From Holosporaceae bacterium (GTDB taxonomy: Bacteria > Pseudomonadota > Alphaproteobacteria > UBA3830), in NCBI GenBank assembly GCA_031265715.1, contig JAISCG010000087.1, positions 1 through 19,572 on the forward strand: a stretch of 19,572 nt of DNA, given 5' to 3'. Positions 1-8,074 of the stretch are shown piece by piece (position 1 is the stretch's first letter; every line of letters begins with the position of its first letter). A program made the position numbers and the translations under genes. Below the pieces are notes generated by a model. It ran no database searches. It saw only the letters and a program-made list of their open reading frames with translations, and was not told the origin of the DNA.

Positions 1-713
1 AGCACGATAATTCCCTGGATAACGTTGGACAGAATCACGACGCTCAGATACCCGCCGAGTCCCTTCACATCCACTCCGCTTTTCAATTGCACGGCGGCGG
101 AAGAGACAAATCCGAACAGTGCCAGGGGAAGCGCCTTCACCACCCATCCGATAATAATCAAAAACATTCCCTGAATCATTCGAAAAAAATTATGCAAAGA
201 TCGGGATTCGTTCGAAGGCATGCAGCGAATCGCAATTCCGATAATGATGCTCATCGCCAGAGCTCCCATCACATTATGTTCAAGAAACGGAGACAATATG
301 TTGGACGGAATAATGTCCAGCAGATAATTCACGTACTTTCCGTCTTCTATGGCTCTGTGCGCGACTCCGCCGGCGGCCGAAGTAATGTTCGACGGAGAAA
401 TCAGCATGTACAAAATGCAGGCAGTAAGAGACGCCGCCACCGTCGTGCCCATGGTATAAAAAAGCGCCTGTTTCCCGATTTGTTTCAATCGAACACTCTG
501 ACTGTCCTGGGACAGCGAAACAATCACCGAAACAACGATTATCGGTAAACTCATGCATTTGAAAATTTTTATAAAAGCGTTCGAGATAAAATTTGCCGTC
601 GGCTGCAAAATCCCGCAATATCCGCAGACGCATCCCAGAATAATTGCAATCAGATACAGCATTCCCCGATTATTCATCGATATTTTTTTATTAAAAAAAC
701 CGTCCGACAACAT
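1..713 (-). CDS. Dicarboxylate/amino acid:cation symporter (DAACS/SLC1 family), N-terminal part
   Basis: Partial gene: 237 codons are visible and the reading frame runs off the window start with no stop. The family (GltP, DctA, GltT) imports glutamate, aspartate or C4-dicarboxylates across the inner membrane with Na+ or H+. The visible protein has several hydrophobic helices, including a first one around residues 18-35 (MLYLIAIILGCVCGYCG) and the family-type segment with SLPIIVVSVIVSLSQ. It then has LLDIIPSNILSPF and NVMGALAMSIIIGIAI, which match the conserved PxNxxxAF...N...I pattern of this family. The re-entrant serine-rich loop and the NMDGT motif that would confirm function lie beyond the window. 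The start at 713 is chosen over an in-frame ATG 12 codons later because GAGGA sits about 8 nt upstream of it. It is transcribed divergently from the antiporter at 1002. The exact substrate cannot be told. Confidence 0.88.
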   Translation of the reverse strand, partial: MLSDGFFNKKISMNNRGMLYLIAIILGCVCGYCGILQPTANFISNAFIKIFKCMSLPIIVVSVIVSLSQDSQSVRLKQIGKQALFYTMGTTVAASLTACILYMLISPSNITSAAGGVAHRAIEDGKYVNYLLDIIPSNILSPFLEHNVMGALAMSIIIGIAIRCMPSNESRSLHNFFRMIQGMFLIIIGWVVKALPLALFGFVSSAAVQLKSGVDVKGLGGYLSVVILSNVIQGIIV

Positions 714-738
714 AGCAAAATTCCTCATAAAAAAATTA

Positions 739-744
739 AATATA
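739..744 (-). promoter_or_regulatory. Possible -10 box for the DAACS symporter
   Basis: On the minus strand TATATT lies about 25 nt upstream of the start codon and just ahead of the GAGGA ribosome-binding site. No good -35 box at standard spacing was seen, so this is a weak call. Confidence 0.25.
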
Positions 745-816
745 ATTCCGCAAGGGCAAGATACATTAATTGTTTAACAAACTCCATAAAAATAACGTTT
801 CGGATAAACGCAATGT

Positions 817-958
817 GAGCTTCGTTCGAAACTAAATTTTTTTGAGGATTTTTTAGGAAATACGCCTCGCAGAACCGCAGCGTACTCAATGTACGTGAGG
901 ATTCGAGAAGCGGATTGACAACAAAAATACCAAAAAAATAACGTTTCGAACGAAGCTC
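817..958. repeat. Long palindromic repeat element, copy 1
   Basis: A 142-nt imperfect inverted repeat. The outer 16 nt (GAGCTTCGTTCGAAAC at 817-832 and its exact complement at 943-958) form a perfect terminal inverted repeat. The arms (817-885 and 891-958) stay largely complementary along their whole length and end in CGTAC around a 5-nt loop at 886-890. A diverged copy lies at 14914-15037, and most of the core is alignable between them, including GAACCGCAGCGTAC and GTACGTGAGGATTCGAG. It fills most of the gap between two divergent transporter genes. No transposase and no clear target-site duplication are visible. A TTGACA box at 915-920 falls inside the right arm but has only a poor -10 partner (TAACGT, 18-nt spacer). 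By type it resembles palindromic elements known from intracellular alphaproteobacteria; membership of a named family cannot be decided here. Confidence 0.85.
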
Positions 959-1001
959 GATAGTGGTATTGTTTCCGAATAACACAACTATGGTGTAAAA
1001 A

Positions 1002-2312
1002 ATGGAATTTACCGGCGCATTATGGGCCGTTCCTTTTTTGGGAATTATTTTTTCGATGTCCTTTTTGCCGCTGCTGTGTCCGAAATTGTGGGAAAAATAC
1101 GGATGTTTTGTGCCGCTGTTTTGGAGCGGAGCATATCTGTCGGCCGTCGCAATTTGTTTCGGTCCGGGAGAAATCGTTCCGGCGGTTTGGGAACCGATAC
1201 TGACGGATTACCTCCCGTTTATAATTCTGATTTCCGCATTATATATTGTATCGGGCGGCATTTTTGTCGATTTTCCGCGGGGACGCGGCTACATTTTCAA
1301 CACGCTGTTCCTGTTTTGCGGAAGTATCATCGCCGGATGGATCGGAACGACCGGCGCGGCGGCGTTGCTGATTCGCCCTTTTTTGCGCGCAAACACGGGA
1401 CGCCTGCACACAACTCATCTGCCGGTATTTTTCATACTTATGGTGGCGAATATCGGCGGAGCGGCAACTCCCCTCGGAGACCCTCCGCTGTTCATAGGAT
1501 TTTTGAAGGGGATAGATTTTTTCTGGTTTGTAAAAAAATTGTATCCGTTTTCGCTGGGAACGCTCACGTTTTTAAGTCTGTTGTTTCTCGTCACGGATTA
1601 CATTTGTTTCAAAGCGGATAAAGAAATTTCTCGTCCGCAAACAAACGAACCTTCGATTCGCGTTGAAGGAATGATGAATATCATTTTAACGGCAATCATT
1701 TTGGCGGCGGTTATTTTTTGCAATTTCGAAGGCACGTTCACGCTGCTCGGGGAAAAATTTTCGATTTCATCGCTTTTGCGCAATACAATCCTGTCGGCAA
1801 TTTCGATAATTTCACTGAAATTCACGCCGCCGGAAATTCGTGAAAAAAACAGTTTTTCCGTGGCTCCGATAAGGGAAATCGCGGAATTGTTCGCCGGAAT
1901 TTTCATCACGGTCGTACCGATCATCCGAATACTGCACCTGGGATCTTCCGGAGCATTCGGATGTTTGTTCGACTGGATTGCGCCGGGCGGAGAATTCGTC
2001 GTGGACAGATGTTTCTGGGCCTGCGGAACTTTGTCGTCATTTTTGGACAACGCTCCGACGTTTTTGATCTTCTTCCACCTGACCTCCGGAGATCCGAACA
2101 TTCTTATGACCGTAAAATCCAACCTCCTGACGGCCTTCTCGGTTTCGAGCGTATTTATGGGAGCGATGACCTACATCGGGAATGCTCCGAATCTGATCGT
2201 AAGATCCATATCGGTAAGCTACGGACTGAAAGTGCCGTCATTTTTGGGATACATGGTATGGTCAATGGCATTGTTAGCGCCGATTTTTATAGTAATATCA
2301 TATTTTTTATAG
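1002..2312 (+). CDS. Sodium:proton antiporter / citrate-transporter-like protein (CitMHS_2-type, ion transporter superfamily)
   Basis: A 436-residue integral membrane protein with about ten to twelve hydrophobic helices along its whole length. The signature is NIGGAATPLGDPPLFIGFLKG (about residues 150-170). It matches the conserved re-entrant region of the NhaD/ArsB/CitMHS ion transporter superfamily, in particular the putative citrate or Na+/H+ transporters found in rickettsia-like bacteria. A second, symmetric half carries SSFLDNAPTFLIFFHL and MGAMTYIGNAPNLIVRSIS, the other half of the substrate site. Family knowledge suggests Na+/H+ exchange or organic-anion transport at the inner membrane; the substrate is not decided by sequence. 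No strong ribosome-binding site precedes the ATG (only AAAAA), so the start is taken from the ORF limit and the hydrophobic N-terminus. rsmH starts 12 nt after its stop, so the two may be co-transcribed. Confidence 0.85.
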   Translation: MEFTGALWAVPFLGIIFSMSFLPLLCPKLWEKYGCFVPLFWSGAYLSAVAICFGPGEIVPAVWEPILTDYLPFIILISALYIVSGGIFVDFPRGRGYIFNTLFLFCGSIIAGWIGTTGAAALLIRPFLRANTGRLHTTHLPVFFILMVANIGGAATPLGDPPLFIGFLKGIDFFWFVKKLYPFSLGTLTFLSLLFLVTDYICFKADKEISRPQTNEPSIRVEGMMNIILTAIILAAVIFCNFEGTFTLLGEKFSISSLLRNTILSAISIISLKFTPPEIREKNSFSVAPIREIAELFAGIFITVVPIIRILHLGSSGAFGCLFDWIAPGGEFVVDRCFWACGTLSSFLDNAPTFLIFFHLTSGDPNILMTVKSNLLTAFSVSSVFMGAMTYIGNAPNLIVRSISVSYGLKVPSFLGYMVWSMALLAPIFIVISYFL

Positions 2313-2324
2313 CGGATTTTAAAA

Positions 2325-3203
2325 ATGTCTCCACACATCCCGGTACTCCTGAAAGAAGTTTTGGCCATGCTCTCCCCCGAAGACGGCGGCGTTTATTTCG
2401 ACGGAACTTTCGGCGGAGGAGGATACACCCGGGCAATTTTGGAAGCGGCGAATTGCCGGGTGATTGCTTCGGATCGCGATTCGTTCGTGGAAAAATTTGC
2501 GGACGAAGTAAAATCTCTTTATCCGTCGAGATTTGATTTTTTTCATGAAAAATTCGGCAACATAAAATCGATTTGCGGTTCCGAACAAAAATTGGACGGA
2601 GTCATATTGGATCTTGGAGTTTCAACTTTTCAGCTGACCGATCCGGAGCGCGGTTTTTCCTTCAATCTTTCCGGCCCCGTCGACATGGGAATGGGATTGT
2701 GCGATCAAACCGCAATGGACGTCATCCGAAAATACAAAAAACAAGATCTCGCCAATATAATTTATGAATTCGGAGAGGAACATTTTTCCCGTCGAATTGC
2801 GGAAAATATCAAAAAAAATATCGGAAAAATACACACCACCGAAGATTTGGCCCGGGTAATCCGCTCCTGCGTAAAAAAAACTGGGAAAACGGATCCGGCA
2901 ACGAAAACTTTTCAATCTCTGCGGATTTTCGTGAACAAAGAATTGGACGAACTGAAAAAAGTTTTGCGGGATTCCGTCGATCTGTTAAATCCCGGAGGAA
3001 AAATCATCGCCGTCAGTTTTCATTCGCTTGAGGATCGCATCGTGAAACTGTTTTTCCGGGAATTGATAAAGACCCGTCCCGAATTCCGTGAAAAATCCTT
3101 CACCCTGTTGACCAAAAAACCGATCATTCCGTCGGCGGAAGAAATCGCCGTTAACCCAAAATCAAGATCTGCTAAACTTCGCGGAATTTCTGTGGTATGC
3201 TGA
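2325..3203 (+). CDS. rsmH: 16S rRNA (cytosine(1402)-N4)-methyltransferase RsmH
   Basis: A 292-residue SAM-dependent methyltransferase (MraW family) that methylates N4 of C1402 in the decoding centre of 16S rRNA. It opens with HIPVLLKEVLAML and the SAM-binding loop FDGTFGGGGYTRAIL (about residues 20-34). Then come GVILDLGVSTFQLTDPERGFSF, the insert domain with FGEEHFSRRIAENI, the TFQSLRIFVNKELDEL helix, and the catalytic-side AVSFHSLEDRIVK followed by NPKSRSAKLR near the C-terminus. It is slightly shorter than many relatives, mainly through a short tail (GISVVC). The usual GPLDMRMD motif reads GPVDMGMG here, losing the conserved Arg and Asp. It stands first in the division and wall cluster, as in most bacteria, but without mraZ upstream; the antiporter takes that place. 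Confidence 0.96.
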   Translation: MSPHIPVLLKEVLAMLSPEDGGVYFDGTFGGGGYTRAILEAANCRVIASDRDSFVEKFADEVKSLYPSRFDFFHEKFGNIKSICGSEQKLDGVILDLGVSTFQLTDPERGFSFNLSGPVDMGMGLCDQTAMDVIRKYKKQDLANIIYEFGEEHFSRRIAENIKKNIGKIHTTEDLARVIRSCVKKTGKTDPATKTFQSLRIFVNKELDELKKVLRDSVDLLNPGGKIIAVSFHSLEDRIVKLFFRELIKTRPEFREKSFTLLTKKPIIPSAEEIAVNPKSRSAKLRGISVVC

Positions 3204-3225
3204 GGCGTTTTTGGTGCTGCAGGTA

Positions 3226-3582
3226 ATGATAACAAGAAAGTCCACAATATTTTTTGTTCTTCTGATTTTCGTTTTCGGGTCGTGGTTGTTTTATTTAAAA
3301 TACAGTGTTATGTCCATCGAAGATCGAATTCGCCGCGCGAAAAAAGAATTAATCATTGAAAAAAAAAATCACCACATTCTGAAAGCGGAGTGGAAAGCGC
3401 TTACGTCTCCGGAAAGAATCCAAAAACTTACCGTAAAGCATCTGAACATGCATCAGGTCGAACCGTCGCAGCTGCTGGAATTCGACCCGTCCGTTTTTCA
3501 TTCTGAAAAAAGCAAATACAAAGAAACCAAAAAATTATCAAGACTGGTGAAAGAGATTCTTTCGGCGAAGGATAGTGATTAA
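3226..3582 (+). CDS. ftsL: Cell division protein FtsL
   Basis: A small bitopic membrane protein of 118 residues that joins FtsB and FtsQ and activates the FtsW-FtsI septal synthase. A short basic N-terminus (MITRK) is followed by one membrane helix (about residues 6-23, STIFFVLLIFVFGSWLF). A charged coiled-coil-prone stretch comes next, with the typical WKALTSPERIQKLTVKHLNM motif at about 59-78, as in alphaproteobacterial FtsL. The ORF could begin at a TTG at 3211, but the ATG at 3226 has GCAGG a few bases upstream and gives the normal short cytoplasmic tail. It starts 22 nt after rsmH, and its stop codon overlaps the ftsI start (TAATG). FtsL is poorly conserved, so the call rests on topology, the SPERI motif and position together. 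Confidence 0.9.
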   Translation: MITRKSTIFFVLLIFVFGSWLFYLKYSVMSIEDRIRRAKKELIIEKKNHHILKAEWKALTSPERIQKLTVKHLNMHQVEPSQLLEFDPSVFHSEKSKYKETKKLSRLVKEILSAKDSD

Positions 3583-5228
3583 TGCACACCGGTTACGGAA
3601 ATAATATATATTCGCTGTCGCGTTCTCTGAAAGTTGCGAAACAGAGAACACTGTTTGCCATCAGCGTTTTTCTGCTGCTGTTCGCTTCGCTTGTCGTGCG
3701 ACTCGCGCAGGTTATGGTTTTCAACGACAAGGACGAAAAACACGGATCGAATTTTATTCCGCTCGTAATTTCCCGGGCGGACGTTACGGATCGAAACGGA
3801 GTGATCATTGCGACAAGTTTGCCGACGGTATCTTTGTACGCATGTCCGCACGAAATAATAAACGTGGAGGAAGCTGCCGAAAAAATTTCGGCCGCGCTGA
3901 CCGATCTGAATAAAGCCGATATCGTAAAAAAATTATCCTCCGAAAGAAAATTTCTGTGGATAAAACGAAATTTATCCCCGACGCAGGAGCAGAACGTTTT
4001 GAACCAGGGTATTCCGGGAATGCATTTTTTAAAAACGGAGCGCCGAGTGTACCCGGACGCAAATTTGCTGGCGCACGTCATCGGCGGGACCGATATCGAT
4101 AATGTCGGAATCGCCGGAATCGAAAAAACGTTCGATGAATCGCTGCGGGAATCTTCCGAACCGATCGTACTCTCCGTCGATGCAAAAATTCAGTACGCCG
4201 TTCATGACGAATTACAAAAAAGCATCGAAGAATTCAGAGCGGTCGGAGGCGCCGCCGTCGTAATGAAAATATCCACCGGCGAAATAATATCTCTGGTCTC
4301 TCTCCCCGATTTTAATCCGAATAAAAATTCCGATCCGCACGCAAAAGAGCGTTTCAACATGGTTACGTCTTCGGCCGTCGAACCGGGATCGTCCGCAAAA
4401 ATTTTCAACACCGCTTTGGCGCTGGAATCGGGACGAATTACTCCGTTCACCGTGTACGACGCGCGTTTTCCTCTGAGCATCGGAAAATTCAAGATCCACG
4501 ATTTTAGAGGACTCGGAAAATTTCTTTCGGTGGAAGAAATTTTGAAATATTCTTCAAATATCGGATCCGCAAAAATTGCGCTCGACGTCGGACGCGACGC
4601 TCAGAAGAAATTTTTCAAAAAAATCGGACTGCTGGACATTGTTTCCTGCGAACTGTCGGAAACCCAACGCCCACTCTATCCTGCTCCGTGGACGGAAATA
4701 AGTTCCGTAACAATCTCGTTCGGACACGGAATCGCACTCAGTCCGCTGCACATGATAACCGTGGTCTCCGCCATAATAAATGACGGAATTTTATGCACCC
4801 CCACCCTGTTGAAACGTGAAATTTCAACGCCGGGACAGAGAATAGTTTCGAAAAAAACGTCCGACCTGATGAAAGCGCTCATGCGAATCAACGTCACCGA
4901 GGGACGAAACAAATACGCGGATGTTCCCGGATATTTTGTCGGAGGAAAATCCGGAACCGCGGAAAAACAAAAACACGGACGCTATCTGAAAAATTCCAAC
5001 TACACCGGATTTATCGGAGCATTCCCGATGACGGATCCGAAATATTCCGTATACGTATTGCTGGACGAACCTCAGTCAACCGCAAAAACTCACGGATACA
5101 GAACCGCCGGTTGGAACGCCGCTCCGACCGGCGCGCGCATCATAAAAAGAATCGCGACAATGTTGGGCATCGTCGTATCATCAACCCCGGAACCGGATTG
5201 GAAAAGTATAATGAGAAATATGATATGA
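3582..5228 (+). CDS. ftsI: Peptidoglycan D,D-transpeptidase FtsI (penicillin-binding protein 3)
   Basis: A 548-residue class B penicillin-binding protein that cross-links septal peptidoglycan in the periplasm. The N-terminus has one signal-anchor helix (about residues 24-44). The PBP dimerisation domain follows, with RADVTDRNGVIIA and RVYPDANLLAHVIGG and the IAGIEKTFDE motif. The transpeptidase domain carries all three active-site motifs: S270-S-A-K273 within EPGSSAKIF, S324-S-N326 within KYSSNIGSAKIA, and K456-S-G-T459. It also has FGHGIALSPLHM. The active-site tetrad is SSAK where many homologues have STFK; the nucleophilic Ser and Lys are kept. Length is normal for the family. It overlaps ftsL by one base and murE by four, so it is translated as part of the operon. 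FtsW is not in this window. Confidence 0.97.
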   Translation: MHTGYGNNIYSLSRSLKVAKQRTLFAISVFLLLFASLVVRLAQVMVFNDKDEKHGSNFIPLVISRADVTDRNGVIIATSLPTVSLYACPHEIINVEEAAEKISAALTDLNKADIVKKLSSERKFLWIKRNLSPTQEQNVLNQGIPGMHFLKTERRVYPDANLLAHVIGGTDIDNVGIAGIEKTFDESLRESSEPIVLSVDAKIQYAVHDELQKSIEEFRAVGGAAVVMKISTGEIISLVSLPDFNPNKNSDPHAKERFNMVTSSAVEPGSSAKIFNTALALESGRITPFTVYDARFPLSIGKFKIHDFRGLGKFLSVEEILKYSSNIGSAKIALDVGRDAQKKFFKKIGLLDIVSCELSETQRPLYPAPWTEISSVTISFGHGIALSPLHMITVVSAIINDGILCTPTLLKREISTPGQRIVSKKTSDLMKALMRINVTEGRNKYADVPGYFVGGKSGTAEKQKHGRYLKNSNYTGFIGAFPMTDPKYSVYVLLDEPQSTAKTHGYRTAGWNAAPTGARIIKRIATMLGIVVSSTPEPDWKSIMRNMI

Positions 5229-6637
5229 AAAAAACGGATTTCAAATTTGAGGATTCGCTGCCGACTCCCTGCGACAATTCAAAATCGGTTGAGCCCGGAA
5301 GCATGTTTTTTGCGCTGAGCAAAAATGAGGATCTGAAAAAAAAGCATATCGACGAAGCAATCGCGAACGGCGCAAAAATTATCGTAGTTGAAAACGGAGA
5401 AAAAATTTCCGAAGCAAAAAACGGCGTCAAATTTATTTCCGTGGAAAATGTCAGAATTGCATTGGCAAAAACCGCCTCCGAATTTTTCGGAAGCAATTTT
5501 GATTACAAAACGGCCGTCACGGGCACCAACGGAAAAAGTTCGACGGCGGATATTCTGAGACAAATCTGGATCACGTCCGGAATCGAAGCTGCGAGCATCG
5601 GAACTCTGGGAGTAATCACAAAAACCGATCGGGAAAAACTTCCGCATAACATGACTTCGCCGGATTGTTTGGAACTGCATAAAATTCTGCACAAACTTTG
5701 CAAACGCGAAATTAAAAATATCGTGCTGGAAGCAACCAGCCAGGGATTGGATCAGCACCGCCTCGATCCGATAAAATTTGACGTCTGCGCTTTTACGAAT
5801 TTTTCCCGGGATCATCTCGATTATCACAAAACAACGGAAAATTATCTGAACGCGAAAATGAGGCTTTTTTCGGAGTCGGCTCATGAAAAATCTGTTTTTA
5901 TCGTTAATGCCGACGATCCCTGCTCGGAAAAAATTCGAGAGATCGCAAAAAATCGCGGAGTGAAATGCGTCGACTACGGACACGCCGCAAATGATATCAA
6001 AATTTTGGGCGTAAATCCGGAAGAATCGAATCAACAGGTTAGCGTCGATTTTTTCGGAACGAAAATTTCCTTCGCTCTGCCTCTTCCGGGAACTTTCCAG
6101 ATACATAACGCGATGTGTGCCGCCGCCGCCTCTTACTTCAGCGGCGTCTCCGTTGAAAAAATTTTCGAAGGATTAGAAAAATTGCAACAGATCGACGGAC
6201 GATTGGAGTTAGTTGCGAAAAATATATACGTGGATTATGCGCACACTCCGGACGCTCTGCAGAACGCAATTCTGTCTCTGAAAAATCTCAAGAAAAACAG
6301 AATGATAACGGTCTTCGGCTGCGGAGGAAACAGGGACAAAGAAAAACGAATACTGATGGGACGCGTCGCCGAAAAATTTTCGGATGTTGTGATCGTAACG
6401 GACGACAATCCGCGGGATGAGGATCCGCAACAAATTCGAAAAATGATTTTGGAAGGATGCCCAAACGCCGGCGAAATCGGCGACAGAAAAATTGCAATCG
6501 AATCGGCCGTGAAAATGTTGTCGGAGGGAGACGTACTTTTGGTCGCGGGAAAAGGTCACGAAACGTATCAAATAATCGGAAAAGAATTGCAAGAATCGGA
6601 TGATAAAAAAATTATAACGGACGCGGTGAAAAAATGA
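5225..6637 (+). CDS. murE: UDP-N-acetylmuramoyl-L-alanyl-D-glutamate--2,6-diaminopimelate ligase MurE
   Basis: A 470-residue cytoplasmic Mur ligase that adds meso-diaminopimelate to UDP-MurNAc-L-Ala-D-Glu using ATP. The P-loop is TGTNGKSS (residues 99-106). The substrate region has HNMTSPDCLELH and EATSQGLDQHRLDP, followed by FTNFSRDHLDYH and the carbamylated-lysine segment NAKMRLF. The C-terminal domain has DNPR at 394-397 within DDNPRDEDP, the mark of diaminopimelate rather than lysine specificity, and ends with AGKGHETYQI. The frame is open 38 codons upstream into ftsI. The start is placed at the ATG that overlaps the ftsI stop (ATGA), because this gives the usual N-terminus and the GAGA upstream is a fair ribosome-binding site. 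The operon context agrees. Confidence 0.97.
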   Translation: MKKTDFKFEDSLPTPCDNSKSVEPGSMFFALSKNEDLKKKHIDEAIANGAKIIVVENGEKISEAKNGVKFISVENVRIALAKTASEFFGSNFDYKTAVTGTNGKSSTADILRQIWITSGIEAASIGTLGVITKTDREKLPHNMTSPDCLELHKILHKLCKREIKNIVLEATSQGLDQHRLDPIKFDVCAFTNFSRDHLDYHKTTENYLNAKMRLFSESAHEKSVFIVNADDPCSEKIREIAKNRGVKCVDYGHAANDIKILGVNPEESNQQVSVDFFGTKISFALPLPGTFQIHNAMCAAAASYFSGVSVEKIFEGLEKLQQIDGRLELVAKNIYVDYAHTPDALQNAILSLKNLKKNRMITVFGCGGNRDKEKRILMGRVAEKFSDVVIVTDDNPRDEDPQQIRKMILEGCPNAGEIGDRKIAIESAVKMLSEGDVLLVAGKGHETYQIIGKELQESDDKKIITDAVKK

Positions 6638-7986
6638 TTTTTTCCAAGACTGAATTATCAGATATTTTCGGACAAGCGATCAGTGAAAACATAAATGATA
6701 TTTGCATTAATTCAAACGACGCAAAACCCGGAGATTTATTTATCGCACTGAAAGGTGAAAAATCCGACGGGCACAATTTTATCGATCAAGCTTTGAATAA
6801 CGGAGCCGCACTTGCGATTTCCGAAAAATACATTGAATCGGATAAAATCATAAATGTGAAATCAACCAAGGACGCGCTGATCAAATTGGCGAAATACAAC
6901 ATTGCGAAATGTTCCGCAACCTATGTCGGCGTCACCGGCAGCGTCGGAAAAACGACAACTAAGAGTTTGATTTATCACATTCTTTCTCGCCTGCTAAAAA
7001 ATTCGGTTTACACCACGAAAAAAAATTTCAACAGTCAGATCGGTCTTCCCGTGTGCGCCGCCGTCATGCCGAGAGATACGAAAATCGGCATTTTCGAAAT
7101 GGGAATGAGTGAAGCCGGCGAAATCAAAAAATTAGTCGACCTGATTCCGCCGTCCGTTTCCATCATTTCCAAAATCTGCGAAGCCCACGGAGAATTTTTC
7201 AATTCGGTTTGGGATATCGCGAAGGCAAAATCCGAAATTTTCGAAACGCAAAAAAACCGGGAGGCGGCAATTATTCCGCTCGATTCTCCCTACGCGGATT
7301 TTTTAAAACGAAGAGCGATCGAAAACGGAATCAAAAATATTTTCACCTTCGGCGCGCACTCCGCGGATGCAAAAATTATCGATCGACAATTTTCGGATAA
7401 TAAATGCAGAGTTCGCGCAGAAATTTTGGGAACAAAAACGGATTTTTTATGTCCCGAAAATTTTTTGATCGAAAACTGCCTGCCCGCCCTGCTCTGCGCA
7501 CACATCGTTTCCGGAATATCTCCGCAAAATCTCGCCGACGAAATTCATTCTTTTGAATTATCTCCGGGGCGCGGTTCACGCATCTATTTGGAAGATCGAG
7601 ATATAATTTTGGCGGACGATTCCTACAACGCATGCATGACGTCGACAAAATCCGCAATCAAATTGCTCGCCGAACAAAAAAATCGCAGAAAAGTTTTAAT
7701 CCTCGGAGATATGCTCGAACTCGGAAAAGATGAAATTCACCTGCACGAAAATCTGTCGGCTACCATAGATAAATTCGAAACGGACATCGTTTTCGCCTGC
7801 GGCCCTCTGGCGAAAAAGCTGTTCGATAATCTGCGAGACTGCAAAAAAGGAGCTTGGTGTCCGAATTCTGCGGAGCTCCTCGAAAAAGTCCGGGGAAATT
7901 TACAAAACGGAGATTGTATTTTGGTGAAGGGCTCTAACTCGACAAAAATGAACCTCATCGTTGACGCCATAAAAAAATCCGACTGA
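6634..7986 (+). CDS. murF: UDP-N-acetylmuramoyl-tripeptide--D-alanyl-D-alanine ligase MurF
   Basis: A 450-residue Mur ligase that attaches D-Ala-D-Ala to UDP-MurNAc-tripeptide, the last cytoplasmic step before MraY. The N-terminal domain reads INSNDAKPGDLFIALKGE with DGHNFIDQALNNGA. The P-loop is GVTGSVGKTTTK (K106). Further conserved stretches are KKNFNSQIGLPV, IFEMGMSEAGEI, DDSYNACMTSTKSAI and GDMLELGKDEIHLH; the tail has VKGSNSTKMN. The usual DDSYNANP is altered to DDSYNACM. The start overlaps the murE stop by four bases (ATGA). It is the last gene of the cluster here: mraY, which commonly follows in alphaproteobacteria, is absent and mutS begins 107 nt downstream. Confidence 0.97.
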   Translation: MIFSKTELSDIFGQAISENINDICINSNDAKPGDLFIALKGEKSDGHNFIDQALNNGAALAISEKYIESDKIINVKSTKDALIKLAKYNIAKCSATYVGVTGSVGKTTTKSLIYHILSRLLKNSVYTTKKNFNSQIGLPVCAAVMPRDTKIGIFEMGMSEAGEIKKLVDLIPPSVSIISKICEAHGEFFNSVWDIAKAKSEIFETQKNREAAIIPLDSPYADFLKRRAIENGIKNIFTFGAHSADAKIIDRQFSDNKCRVRAEILGTKTDFLCPENFLIENCLPALLCAHIVSGISPQNLADEIHSFELSPGRGSRIYLEDRDIILADDSYNACMTSTKSAIKLLAEQKNRRKVLILGDMLELGKDEIHLHENLSATIDKFETDIVFACGPLAKKLFDNLRDCKKGAWCPNSAELLEKVRGNLQNGDCILVKGSNSTKMNLIVDAIKKSD

Positions 7987-8068
7987 CCTCAAAAGAAATA
8001 TATTGAGAAAAACACCGGAAAATCAGAAAAAAGGCCTGTATTTTTTTATTTTAGGGTTTAATATAGAT

Positions 8069-8074
8069 TATAAT
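8069..8074 (+). promoter_or_regulatory. Candidate -10 box of the mutS promoter
   Basis: A perfect TATAAT lies 19 nt upstream of the mutS ATG, in the AT-rich 107-nt gap after murF. The -35 region at 17-nt spacing (TTATTT, 8046-8051) is poor. The gap contains no convincing hairpin terminator for the preceding operon, only a T-run at about 8041-8047 after AAAAAAGGCCTG. Confidence 0.4.

Noticed and set aside
87..548. A 153-codon plus-strand ORF at the window start
   Set aside because: It is antisense to the DAACS symporter and rich in Arg, His and Asn, as expected from reading a membrane protein gene backwards.
915..944. TTGACA with TAACGT as a promoter for the antiporter
   Set aside because: The -10 is poor, and the box lies in a hairpin arm and is not conserved in copy 2; too weak to annotate.
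725..985. An 86-codon minus-strand ORF between the two transporters
   Set aside because: It is made mostly of the hairpin repeat, has no ribosome-binding site of note and no recognisable domain, and its end overlaps the leader of the symporter. Kept only as an observation on the repeat.
5111..5224. Upstream extension of murE into ftsI
   Set aside because: The added 38 residues are basic and unrelated to MurE; the ATGA overlap start gives the normal N-terminus.
5279..6106. A 275-codon ORF antisense to murE
   Set aside because: Same explanation: a shadow of a confidently identified gene, with low-complexity Phe/Arg content.
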